This document shows, piece after piece, positions 1 through 7,298 of a DNA stretch of 34,016 nucleotides. The stretch is from CAZVJA01 sp964626885 (GTDB taxonomy: Bacteria; Planctomycetota; Planctomycetia; Planctomycetales; Planctomycetaceae). Numbering within the stretch: the stretch's first letter is position 1; the number at the start of each line of letters is the position of its first letter. The notes beneath the pieces were generated by a model. The model was not told the DNA's origin and searched no databases. It was given only the letters and a program-made list of their open reading frames with translations. Position numbers and translations under genes: made by a program. The stretch is taken from assembly GCA_964626885.1 (NCBI GenBank), contig CAZVJA010000036.1, forward strand, positions 1 to 34,016, given 5' to 3'.

Positions 1-68
1 ACAGCTTCCCTGAAACAAAGTCGCGCCGACGTTGCGGCGAAGAACTCCGTCGAAAGCTCACGACAAGG

Positions 69-390
69 TTCGAAGGTGCTCAAAATTCGACCTGTTTGCG
101 CCCCGCACTTTTCTTCACCCATCGTCGAGGTTGTCGAAAAGCGCAACTTCTCGTCGCGCTTCATATTTCGAAAACGGCGCAAGATGCTCAACCGCGCAAG
201 GTGCGCAGCAAGATGCTCAAGCCCTTGAGCACCTTGCGCGCTGGGCGAAGTTGTCGATCGCCTGTCGAACGCTTGCAACTTGCTTGCAGCGCCGCCGCGC
301 GATGTTCGGCAGTTACGCCGACCGTTCGAAGATGCGCGCCTTCGAAGGTGTTCAACGAAGATGTTCAAACGCTTGAACACCTTCGAACGG
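69..390 (-). repeat. Degenerate short-motif array forming hairpins
   Basis: Variants of the core AAGRTGYTCAA occur near 69-83, 177-191, 208-221, 341-355 and 356-368. Complements occur at 224-237 and 372-387, with partial copies near 194-206 and 326-336. Two 30-bp segments (208-237 and 356-385) each fold back on themselves with stems of about 13 bp. The arms 341-355 and 373-387 are a perfect 15-bp inverted repeat, and 322-331 with 381-390 a perfect 10-bp one. Minus strand is assigned because both A-C mismatches at stem position 6 become G-U pairs in a minus-strand RNA. No family is recognised. Confidence 0.55.
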
Positions 391-480
391 ACGAGTTGCT
401 CGAGCATTGCTGGATCGCTCCTGAATGCGTGATCGACAATCCGCATGGCCTGTTCTCGGACGACTATCGACGTTCTTTCG

Positions 481-551
481 CGTGTGCCACTGGCTATGCC
501 AGTGCCGATGGTTCAAACGGCAAAGAGCACGGGCAGAGCCCGTGGCACACG
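481..551. repeat. Nested double-hairpin (cloverleaf-like) palindrome
   Basis: The outer arms CGTGTGCCA (481-489) and TGGCACACG (543-551) are perfect complements. Inside are two perfect 7-bp hairpins: CACTGGC-tat-GCCAGTG (488-504) and CACGGGC-aga-GCCCGTG (528-544). P1 and the inner stems share one or two bases at the junction. The layout is a three-way junction or cruciform. From memory, CACTGGC/GCCAGTG palindromes are common between planctomycete genes; this was not checked. A related single hairpin lies at 1272-1296. Confidence 0.65.
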
Positions 552-599
552 AAAATCTACAACTTCTTCACACCGCACGCTCACGCAAAGTCGGAAACG

Positions 600-620
600 T
601 GGTCGCCATCCTTGCGACCA
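600..620. repeat. Short perfect hairpin
   Basis: TGGTCGC (600-606) and GCGACCA (614-620) form a perfect 7-bp stem around a 7-nt loop. It has no U-tract on either side, so it is not a classical terminator. It sits between the double-hairpin element and the end of pyrE, and could contribute to 3'-end protection of the pyrE transcript. Confidence 0.45.
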
Positions 621-687
621 TTCCACCGCGCTTTGCGAGATGCGTCAACGTGCGATTGCCGGCCAGACTTCCGGATCGACCTGCGAA

Positions 688-1245
688 TCACCCCGCCGCG
701 TTTGGCTTGATCCCGAGGTCTTCTATCGTGAGCAGAGCTTTGAACGGCAGACTGCGGGCGGCGAAGTTGGCGGCTCCCCCTTGCAGACGATCGACGATGC
801 CGACGACTTGAACCACCTGGCAGCCGAATTCCGTCACCCGATCGACCGCTTGCAGAGAACTTCCACCGGTGGTGACGACGTCGTCAATCACGACCACTTT
901 CATGCCGGGCTGCACCGGCCCTTCGACATAGCGGTTCGTGCCGTGCCCTTTGGCTTCCTTGCGGACGAGGAACCCGCAGAGGGAACATCCCCGTTCCGCC
1001 GCCACGGTGAGCATCCCCCCGACGATGGGGTCCGCGCCGATCGACATGCCGCCGACCGCGTCGAATTCCACGCCGTCGAGCAGATCAAGCAGCCCTTCAC
1101 TGACAAGCCGGAGTCCCAAGGAGAAGAGGTTCACCTGCTTGCCGTCGAGGTAATAGCTCGACTTCTGCCCCGAGGCGAGTGTGAAGTCGCCGAGCTTCAG
1201 CGCCCGCTCGCGAACCATTCCGATCAACTTCTGGCGGTCGTACAT
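688..1245 (-). CDS. pyrE: Orotate phosphoribosyltransferase
   Basis: Transfers the phosphoribosyl group of PRPP to orotate, giving OMP, in the fifth step of pyrimidine synthesis; cytosolic. The 185-residue product has the type I phosphoribosyltransferase fold. The PRPP loop VVVIDDVVTTGGSS lies at about 117-130 and the catalytic-loop motif RKEAKGHGT at about 95-103. The N-terminal FTLASGQKSSYYLD segment is typical of OPRTase. The ATG at 1245 is preferred over an in-frame upstream start at 1275 because a GGGGGAG ribosome site lies just before it and the longer version would run into a perfect hairpin. No other pyr gene is in the window. The identification is firm. Confidence 0.95.
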   Translation of the reverse strand: MYDRQKLIGMVRERALKLGDFTLASGQKSSYYLDGKQVNLFSLGLRLVSEGLLDLLDGVEFDAVGGMSIGADPIVGGMLTVAAERGCSLCGFLVRKEAKGHGTNRYVEGPVQPGMKVVVIDDVVTTGGSSLQAVDRVTEFGCQVVQVVGIVDRLQGGAANFAARSLPFKALLTIEDLGIKPNAAG

Positions 1246-1271
1246 GCGTGGCTCCCCCGTAAGATAGGGTG

Positions 1272-1296
1272 CCACTGGCGGCTGGTCCGCCAGTGG
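1272..1296 (-). repeat. 10-bp hairpin in the pyrE leader
   Basis: CCACTGGCGG (1272-1281) and CCGCCAGTGG (1287-1296) form a perfect 10-bp stem with a 5-nt loop, 27 nt upstream of the pyrE ATG. The core CCACTGGC is shared with the double-hairpin element at 481-551. No U-tract follows on the minus strand, so it is not a standard attenuator. It may be a half copy of the same repeat family or a leader structure affecting pyrE translation. Confidence 0.6.
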
Positions 1297-1594
1297 ATTT
1301 CTCCGAGTCGTGTTGCAAGAAGATTCATCGCGTGGAGCAGAAATTCCGCGCGAGCGTCATCTTAGCTGACGAGTGGGGGGAGCGAAACGTATCCCGCACG
1401 TGGCGAAGTCGCGTGCTGACGCGCAATCATCAGATGCGGGCCACTTTGAGTTGGATAGCTGGGGTCAAACCGCTTTTGTTCGTCCCCCGTACGAGAGGAA
1501 ATGGTAGCTCACTCCGCTCGCCGCAGCTACACCCTGCCAGAACGTTTATACTGACCACTCCCCTCTGATGGCTGACGTCTGAAAGCTGGCCGTT
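1297..1594. other. Intergenic region between pgk and pyrE
   Basis: About 300 bases between the pgk stop and the pyrE leader hairpin. There is no convincing reading frame and no clear terminator behind pgk. A weak dyad GAGCGG...CCGCTC-like segment occurs near 1508-1524. A pyrE promoter should lie here on the minus strand, but I could not single out -35/-10 boxes with confidence. Confidence 0.5.
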
Positions 1595-2782
1595 TTACTT
1601 CTCATCGAGCAGTTGCACCGCCTCGAAAGCTTTCCCTTCGAGCATTTCGAGGCTCGCGCCGCCGCCGGTGCTGACGTGGCTGACCTTGTCGGCGAAGCCC
1701 ATCTGCTGGATGGCTGCCGCGCTGTCGCCGCCGCCGATGATGCTCGTCGCGTCCGACTTCGCGATCGCTTCCGCCACCGCGCGCGTGCCGGCATCAAACG
1801 GCGTCACTTCGAATTTCCCCATTGGCCCGTTCCAGACGACCGTCTTGGATTTCGCAATCACGTCGGCATACTTCGCGGCGGTCTTGGGGCCGATGTCGAG
1901 CCCTTCGTAGCCGTCGGGGATCTGACCGGCCGCGACCACCTGTTTCTTGCAGTCGCTGGAGATCGCGTCGCCGCAATGCGTGTCGACCGGGAGCATCAGC
2001 TTGCTCCCCCCTTCGGCGAGAAGCTGCTTCGCCAGTTCGACTTTATCCGGCTCGACGAGGCTGTTGCCGACCTTGCCCCCCTGCGCGAGAGAGAAGGTGT
2101 AAGCCATTGCGCCGCCGATGAGGACGTTGTCGCAAATGGTGAGCAGGTTGCGAATGACGTTGATCTTGTCGGAGACTTTCGCCCCGCCGAGGATCGCCAC
2201 GAAGGGACGCTTCGGGTTTGCGATCGCTTCCGAGAGGTATTGAATTTCCTTGGCGACAAGAAAGCCAACGACCTTCGGCTTGCCGGCCATCGCCCTGGGA
2301 ACCGCCACCATCGACGCATCGGGACGGTGGCAGGTACCGAAGGCGGCGTTGCAGTAGATGTCGCCGAACGCGGCCAGCGCCCCGGCGAACTCGGCGTCCC
2401 CCTTCTGCTCGCGGGGATCGAAGCGGAGGTTTTCGAGGACGAGGACATCGCCGTCGGTGAGCTTCGCGACTTTCGCGCGGGCGGCGTCGCCGATGGTGTC
2501 GGTCGCGAATTCGACCTTCTTGCCGAGCAGTTCCGCCAACCGCGCGGCGGCGGGCTTGAGGCTGTATTTTGCGTCGCCCGGTCCCCCTTTCGGCCGGCCG
2601 AGGTGACTCATGAGGACCAGCTTTCCGCCGCGATCGATGACCGAGCGGATGGAGTCGAGCGCCATGCGGACTCGCAGGTCGTCGGTGACTTGTTGGGCGT
2701 CATCGAGCGGGACGTTGAAATCGACCCGCATTAGTACCCGTTTTCCCTTCACGTCGACATCGGCGATAGTTTTCTTGGCCAT
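1595..2782 (-). CDS. pgk: Phosphoglycerate kinase
   Basis: Interconverts 1,3-bisphosphoglycerate + ADP and 3-phosphoglycerate + ATP in glycolysis; cytosolic. The 395-residue length is normal for bacterial enzymes. The N-terminal substrate domain carries RVDFNVPL at about 19-26 and the SHLGRPKG motif at about 59-66. The C-terminal nucleotide domain has WNGPMGKFE and the GGGDSAAA and STGGGASLEMLEGK signatures. The segment reading NAAFGTCHRPDAS differs slightly from the usual NDAFGTAHR form but keeps the substrate-binding HR. The ATG at 2782 begins the standard MAKKTIADVDVKGKRV start. The gene follows dapL on the same strand, separated by a copy of the palindromic element. No gapdh or tpi is adjacent. 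Confidence 0.97.
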   Translation of the reverse strand: MAKKTIADVDVKGKRVLMRVDFNVPLDDAQQVTDDLRVRMALDSIRSVIDRGGKLVLMSHLGRPKGGPGDAKYSLKPAAARLAELLGKKVEFATDTIGDAARAKVAKLTDGDVLVLENLRFDPREQKGDAEFAGALAAFGDIYCNAAFGTCHRPDASMVAVPRAMAGKPKVVGFLVAKEIQYLSEAIANPKRPFVAILGGAKVSDKINVIRNLLTICDNVLIGGAMAYTFSLAQGGKVGNSLVEPDKVELAKQLLAEGGSKLMLPVDTHCGDAISSDCKKQVVAAGQIPDGYEGLDIGPKTAAKYADVIAKSKTVVWNGPMGKFEVTPFDAGTRAVAEAIAKSDATSIIGGGDSAAAIQQMGFADKVSHVSTGGGASLEMLEGKAFEAVQLLDEK

Positions 2783-2865
2783 GGTTGTTTAGTCTCTTTT
2801 GCGAACTCAAGCGTTTGGAATGTGGAGCGGCTTCAGGGTATCGCTTCAGTGGGATGGACCGGTAT

Positions 2866-2973
2866 TGAGTGTGGGAGGGCGACGCTCCTGCGGAGCCGCC
2901 ACAACCAGCGACTCTCGAACATAGCGGCTCGGCGGGAGCCTCGCCCTCCCCCTAAAATCAGTTTTTGAACCTA
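2866..2973 (-). repeat. Palindromic element, copy 1 (inverted)
   Basis: Member of the approximately 118-bp family. Core arms lie at 2873-2899 and 2924-2950: GGGAGGGCGACGCTCC... and ...GGGAGCCTCGCCCTCCC. It is inverted relative to the other four copies. The terminal repeat is intact only near dapL (AGGTTCAAAA on the minus strand); the pgk-proximal terminus is eroded. The TAG stop codon of dapL (2971-2973) lies inside the terminal repeat. Confidence 0.8.
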
Positions 2974-4200
2974 TAACAGTTTCCGGAACCGCGTGACTGC
3001 TTCCTCGACGTTCGCGCGGCTGTTGAAAGCACTTAACCGGAAGTAACCTTCGCCGCTGGCGCCGAAGCCGCTGCCGGGGGTGCCGACGAGATGCGCTTCG
3101 CGAAGCAGACGATCGAAGAAGTCCCAACTGCTCGCGCCGCCGGGAGTCTTGAGCCAGACGTACGGAGCATCGACACCGCCGTAGACGGTGATTCCCCCTT
3201 GCTGCAAACCTTCGCGGAGCAATTTGGCGTTCGTCATGTAAAAGTCGATCACCTCGCGGGACTGCTTTTTGCCCTCCGGAGAATAGACCGCTTCGGCTCC
3301 GCGCTGCACGATGTATGAGACGCCGTTGAACTTCGTGGTGTGGCGACGGGTCCAGAGCTTGAAGATTTCGACCTTTTCCCCCGACTTCGCCGCGCCGGTC
3401 AATCCCTTGGGGACGACGGTGAAGGCACAGCGCGTGCCGGTGAACCCCGCGCTCTTGCTGAAGCTGCGGAACTCGATCGCGACGTCGCGCGCACCGGGAA
3501 TTTCGTAAATGGAATGCGGAATGCCCGGCGTCGAAATGTACGCCTCGTAGGCGGCGTCGTAGAAGATGATCGCGTTCTCGCGCTTCGCGTACTCGACCCA
3601 TTTGGCGAGCGTCTCACGCGTGGCGACCGTGCCGGTCGGATTGTTCGGATAGCAGAGATAGATGAGATCGACGTGGCGATCGGGGAGCGCCGGCACAAAG
3701 TTGTTCTCAGCGGTGACCGGCAGATACACCAGCCCCGAGAATCGCCCCGATGCATCCGCCGCACCGGTGCGGCCGGCCATCACGTTGGTGTCGACATACA
3801 CCGGATAGACCGGATCGGTGACGGCGACGACGTTGTCGTTCCCGAAGATATCGAGGATGTTTCCCGTGTCGCATTTCGAGCCGTCGGAGATGAAAATCTC
3901 GTCCGCCGCGACATCGGCCCCCCGCGCGCGAAAATCGTGCTCGGCGATCGCATTGCGGAGGAAGTCGTAGCCCTGCTCCGGACCATAACCCCGGAACGTT
4001 TCCCTGCGGGCCATTTCGTCCACCGCCTTGTGCATCGCTTCGGTGACGGCCGGAACGAGCGGTTCGGTGACGTCACCGATCCCCAAACGGATCACTTTGG
4101 CGTCCGGATTCTCTTTGCAGAAGGCAGCGACGCGGCGGCCAATTTCCGGGAAGAGATACCCGGCTTGCAGTTTCAGGTAATTGTCGTTGATGTGTGCCAT
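2971..4200 (-). CDS. dapL: LL-diaminopimelate aminotransferase
   Basis: PLP-dependent transamination of tetrahydrodipicolinate directly to LL-diaminopimelate, the short route to lysine and to meso-DAP. It replaces DapD/DapC/DapE. The 409-residue product matches the usual length of about 410. It starts with the family-typical MAHINDNYLKLQAGYLFPEI. A YPNNPTG substrate/PLP motif is at 184-190, and the PLP lysine is K249 in FRSFSKSAGFTGTRCAF. The ATG at 4200 is chosen because the 35 extra residues of the longer frame are unlike the family. The stop codon lies within palindromic element copy 1. The gene fits a planctomycete that keeps the DAP pathway. Confidence 0.96.
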   Translation of the reverse strand: MAHINDNYLKLQAGYLFPEIGRRVAAFCKENPDAKVIRLGIGDVTEPLVPAVTEAMHKAVDEMARRETFRGYGPEQGYDFLRNAIAEHDFRARGADVAADEIFISDGSKCDTGNILDIFGNDNVVAVTDPVYPVYVDTNVMAGRTGAADASGRFSGLVYLPVTAENNFVPALPDRHVDLIYLCYPNNPTGTVATRETLAKWVEYAKRENAIIFYDAAYEAYISTPGIPHSIYEIPGARDVAIEFRSFSKSAGFTGTRCAFTVVPKGLTGAAKSGEKVEIFKLWTRRHTTKFNGVSYIVQRGAEAVYSPEGKKQSREVIDFYMTNAKLLREGLQQGGITVYGGVDAPYVWLKTPGGASSWDFFDRLLREAHLVGTPGSGFGASGEGYFRLSAFNSRANVEEAVTRFRKLL

Positions 4201-4333
4201 GAAAAATCCAACTCCGACGGGGATTGTAGCCCGATATTCAGTCGCTTGAGGATCAGACCGTTTTAGATCGATTCGGCGGGGTTTGCAACCAATGGGCCTT
4301 GCCATTAGACCGAGACGATCTCATTGACAAATT

Positions 4334-4360
4334 CCGGGGCACGCAAAGCCTTTGCCCCGG
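4334..4360 (-). terminator. Candidate terminator hairpin after the membrane-protein gene
   Basis: CCGGGGCA (4334-4341) and TGCCCCGG (4353-4360) are perfect 8-bp arms with an 11-nt loop. The loop can pair further as GCAAAG/CTTTGC. It lies about 35 nt past the stop of the membrane-protein gene. On the minus strand it is followed by AATTTGTC, which is only weakly U-rich, so termination is plausible but not certain. Confidence 0.45.
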
Positions 4361-4394
4361 CCACCCAAAGCGGAACGGTACCCGTTGGGCGGAA

Positions 4395-5771
4395 TCATTT
4401 TTTCGACGACGGCAGATCCCGCGGATAACCATTGAGCCAATAGGTGTTCAGTTCCCGCTCGATCTCCTCAGTCGATTGGAGCATGCGGAAGGAACGCTCC
4501 CCCGTGAGACGATGGGCACGTCCGTAAATTGAGACACGGACTCCCTCGTCGGAGTTCGCCAAGCAGGCGATCCAGAGGGCGATGCCCAATTGCGAGCGGA
4601 CCTGCGGATAGATCGGTGCGTCGAGCGTTTCGAGAGCCCAGCGGTCGATCATCAAGCGGTTCCAGCCATCGATACGCTGCGTGGAGGTATGCCGCAGCAG
4701 CCATTCCGGCAACTTGTCGCGCGTTTCCGCATTCAAGAGGACAACCATCTTTTCCGGTCCCCCGGCATAGACCGCCCAGGAGGGCCAGACGTCGTATAAC
4801 CCGAACGGCTCCAGAAACGGCAGCAGCATCGCAGCGACGATCAGACATTGTGCAAACCAACCGGCGGGGGAGAACGTTCTCCCCGGTGCAATTTGTGCGG
4901 CCGTCGTTTGAGTATCAAGCGCGTCGGAGTGCGCAGGATCAGTCTGACATGCTGCTTCAGCGACGGAATGACGCGCAGACAACGGGCCGAACAGCACCAC
5001 ATTTTGCGCGAGGAAGTAGACGTTCCACAGGAGCACGCCTGGCTTGTGGTTCAGCCCGAACGGACCGAGCGTCAGGAGCAGCAGCAGATGCATTCCGAGA
5101 GAGCCCCACAACCCGGCTCGCCGAGACCGAGGAAAGAGGAGCAGCAGTGCGACGATGAGTTCCGTCAGCGGCAGCAGCACTTCGAGCCCCTTCTCCAGCA
5201 TCGACAAGTCTCTGAGTCCTTCGAAGGGAAGCGCTGTCCGCAGTCCGAAGACCAGCATCTGCCCCGGTCCCGCCGGTTCGAGAAACCCCATGCTCATCTT
5301 GGAAAGGGCGGAATGGAAATAGATGCTGATGACAAACAATCGAATCAGCGGAACGGACCGTTGGGACGGAACGAATGCCAATACGCACGCCAAGATCATG
5401 AATTGATAGGCCCAGGTCTGTAGACGCTCCTGATCGCAGAGCACCATGAAAACCATTGCGGCCGAGAAGGTCAGCAGAGCGCCGCGTTTGAGGCGGCTCT
5501 CCGGCCGAAAGAGCAAGGACGCAACCATTGACGAGACGAGCAGTCCTGCGCCGATCCACTCGAACAGTTCGGGAATGGCGGCAGCCGCGCGCAGGAAAGG
5601 AATCCGTGGGAAGACTGTTTGCGGAGTCCAGAGTCGCCAGGTCGCTCCAAGAAGTGCGAGTGCGCCGACGGCGATGACGATCTGCAGGCGCGCGGCTACA
5701 CGCTTCGCCGGCTGTGCATCAACAGCGAGCATCCGATCGGCCAGTCGTCGGCAGGCGGACAATAGACTCAC
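4395..5771 (-). CDS. Polytopic membrane protein of unknown function
   Basis: A 458-residue protein with many hydrophobic segments, roughly at 29-48, 70-90, 98-140, 145-160, 200-215, 222-240, 250-270 and 305-325. A soluble C-terminal part of about 120 residues follows. A stretch reading FVISIYFHSALSKMSMGFLEP resembles the conserved part of HTTM/DoxX-like membrane proteins, but this is only a weak likeness. The start is GTG at 5771, with GGAAGGA about 12 nt upstream. The first ATG is at 5732 and has no ribosome site. It stands alone between dapL and the zinc-ribbon gene. A function cannot be assigned. Confidence 0.7.
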   Translation of the reverse strand: MSLLSACRRLADRMLAVDAQPAKRVAARLQIVIAVGALALLGATWRLWTPQTVFPRIPFLRAAAAIPELFEWIGAGLLVSSMVASLLFRPESRLKRGALLTFSAAMVFMVLCDQERLQTWAYQFMILACVLAFVPSQRSVPLIRLFVISIYFHSALSKMSMGFLEPAGPGQMLVFGLRTALPFEGLRDLSMLEKGLEVLLPLTELIVALLLLFPRSRRAGLWGSLGMHLLLLLTLGPFGLNHKPGVLLWNVYFLAQNVVLFGPLSARHSVAEAACQTDPAHSDALDTQTTAAQIAPGRTFSPAGWFAQCLIVAAMLLPFLEPFGLYDVWPSWAVYAGGPEKMVVLLNAETRDKLPEWLLRHTSTQRIDGWNRLMIDRWALETLDAPIYPQVRSQLGIALWIACLANSDEGVRVSIYGRAHRLTGERSFRMLQSTEEIERELNTYWLNGYPRDLPSSKK

Positions 5772-5842
5772 AAATCACGATGATCCTTCCGACGGACTCC
5801 CCGTCCAGTTGCGAAGAAATTCCAACGGTGTTCGAGAATGCC

Positions 5843-5982
5843 CTACAGGTGGTTTCAAAATTGGGAGGGCGAGGGGGCACCGCCCGGTGGGTGGTCCGCC
5901 GAGCCGCTGCGGCCGAAAGTCTCTGGTAATGGCGGCTCCACAGGAGTGTCGCCCTCCCAAATACAATGTTTTGAAACCACAA
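5843..5982 (+). repeat. Palindromic element, copy 2 (with an internal insertion)
   Basis: The terminal repeat CTACAGGTGGTTTCAAAA (5843-5860) faces TTTTGAAACCAC (5969-5980). The left arm GGGAGGGCGAGG is interrupted by about 18 extra bases (around 5875-5893) that form their own small GGCACCGCCCGGTGGGTGG palindrome. The right arm GGAGTGTCGCCCTCCC is intact. The TAG stop codon of the zinc-ribbon gene (5983-5985) is at its outer edge. Confidence 0.85.
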
Positions 5983-7143
5983 CTACGATTTTGACAACAA
6001 GACAACCGCGCCGATAACCGCGGCGACGAAGAGCGAGAACAAGGTGATTTTCACCCAACTGTAGGGACGTTCGCCCTGCACTTCGCCGGTGACCGCGTTG
6101 ATGACGACCTGGTAGGCCTTGTTGTGATGGCGATACGCCAGCAGCCAGACAGGCAACAGCAGGTGTTTGAACGAAATGGCTCCGTATCGGGTGTCGATCG
6201 AATCGACGCGCTGCTCGTCACCGCCGATCCGCTGCCGTACTTCGGATTCGATGGCTGCATCGATCCGCGCCCGGGCCTCAACAAATCCTTCGTCGAGCGG
6301 AACGTCGTAGGTTCGCGCGAGGAAGCCGGCGAGATATTCCTGCTTGAAAGGAGTGCTTTTCGCGAGAGGCCACGGTTCGAGCGAGTCGATGAGGTTGTCG
6401 CGGACTCCGCGGGCGGCAACCACCAGCAGGTCGTCAAAAAAGCGTTGAAACGCCCCCGCAGCCGGATACCAGCGGGTTCGCCGTTCGGTCCGCTGGTCCT
6501 TGCCGGTCCCGACCGTGACGTAGTAGTGCTCGCCGCGCTGTCCCGTGTAGCGGTTCGCGGTGAGGGCGTCGTACGTCCAGAACGGGAGATAGATGCCGTT
6601 GAATTTTCCTTCCGCGCCGCGCTTCAGGAATTCGTTCGGTGCAAACCACCGCGAGCGGACCCAGGCGACGAGATTCGTCTGAGCAGTCTCCTTGGGAATT
6701 CGAAACGGCAGCAGTCCATCGACCGGAATCCGTTTCCCCGCCGAATGAACATGTTCTCGCTGGATGGGGGAACCGCAGTAGGGGCAGAAAGAACTCGTCA
6801 ACGTTCCGTAGAACACGACACCCGCCCCGCAGCTTTCGCAACGAATTTCATTCTGCTCGGGATCGGCGGGCACTTCTGCGGTGTGTAGTTCTTCGAGCTT
6901 CGCGAGCATCGCGCGGAAGTCCTGCTCCTGCAATTCCGCATGCTCGGGAACATCGATAACCGTTTCGTGTCCACAGTAAGGGCATTTCAGCCTCTGCGTG
7001 CCGATGTGAAACTCGACATCGGCTCCGCACTCTTCACAGGGAAAGATCCGTCCGCGTCCGTCGTCGACCTCTTGCCCACCCGGAATTGCAGCGGGGACGG
7101 GCTGCTGAGACTCGGTCGGCAAGGGAGGAGGAGTATCGGGCAT
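5983..7143 (-). CDS. Double zinc-ribbon protein with C-terminal membrane anchor
   Basis: A 386-residue protein with two zinc ribbons near the N-terminus: C36/C39 with C54/C57, and C102/C105 with C120/C123. Each has the form CxxCG...CPYCG. The middle region (about 140-340) is a soluble domain rich in aromatic residues, of the kind seen in proteins annotated as TFIIB-type or PriA-like zinc ribbon. A hydrophobic segment at about 363-383 ends two residues before a Lys-Ser tail, so the protein is probably tail-anchored. The N-terminal 30 residues are proline-rich. It lies 155 nt after the SPFH gene on the same strand. Such zinc-ribbon proteins often accompany SPFH proteins, suggesting a membrane complex. 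The biochemical role is unknown. Confidence 0.75.
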   Translation of the reverse strand: MPDTPPPLPTESQQPVPAAIPGGQEVDDGRGRIFPCEECGADVEFHIGTQRLKCPYCGHETVIDVPEHAELQEQDFRAMLAKLEELHTAEVPADPEQNEIRCESCGAGVVFYGTLTSSFCPYCGSPIQREHVHSAGKRIPVDGLLPFRIPKETAQTNLVAWVRSRWFAPNEFLKRGAEGKFNGIYLPFWTYDALTANRYTGQRGEHYYVTVGTGKDQRTERRTRWYPAAGAFQRFFDDLLVVAARGVRDNLIDSLEPWPLAKSTPFKQEYLAGFLARTYDVPLDEGFVEARARIDAAIESEVRQRIGGDEQRVDSIDTRYGAISFKHLLLPVWLLAYRHHNKAYQVVINAVTGEVQGERPYSWVKITLFSLFVAAVIGAVVLLSKS

Positions 7144-7298
7144 GGAACTCGTATCCGTCGATCAATCAGCAACACCTCGAGACGAGACTGTCCGTCCCGC
7201 GGCATCCGCATGCCGCCGATGAATCTCAATTTGAAGAACACCGACTCTCTGGACGAGGTCAGGTTCGCTGCGGTTACGCGAAGTCTCTCTGCAAGAAC

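Larger units (their letters stand above)
1..687. other. Gene-free region rich in palindromes
   Basis: No credible protein is encoded here. The open frames on both strands have no recognisable domain and change frame across the repeats. Instead the region holds many copies of a short motif of the form GAAGRTGYTCAA or its complement (about 69-390), a nested double hairpin (481-551) and a third small hairpin (600-620). These are listed separately. It lies downstream of pyrE in the direction of pyrE transcription, so it could be a 3' UTR, an independent RNA, or a landing zone for palindromic repeats. The left window edge prevents seeing what borders it. Confidence 0.7.

Noticed and set aside
69..390. 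CRISPR array
   Set aside because: Motif copies are irregularly spaced, diverged, in both orientations and without unique spacers of constant length.
96..710. Long open frames on the plus strand across the first 700 bases
   Set aside because: They run through hairpins and overlap the 3' end of pyrE on the other strand; no domain, and composition is that of translated repeats.
1613..2734. Long plus-strand frame opposite pgk, and similar ones opposite dapL, glgB and the SurA-like gene
   Set aside because: These are antisense frames caused by high third-position GC in real genes; none has a domain.
4201..4305. Upstream start of dapL
   Set aside because: The family-typical N-terminus begins at the ATG at 4200; the extension has no family likeness.
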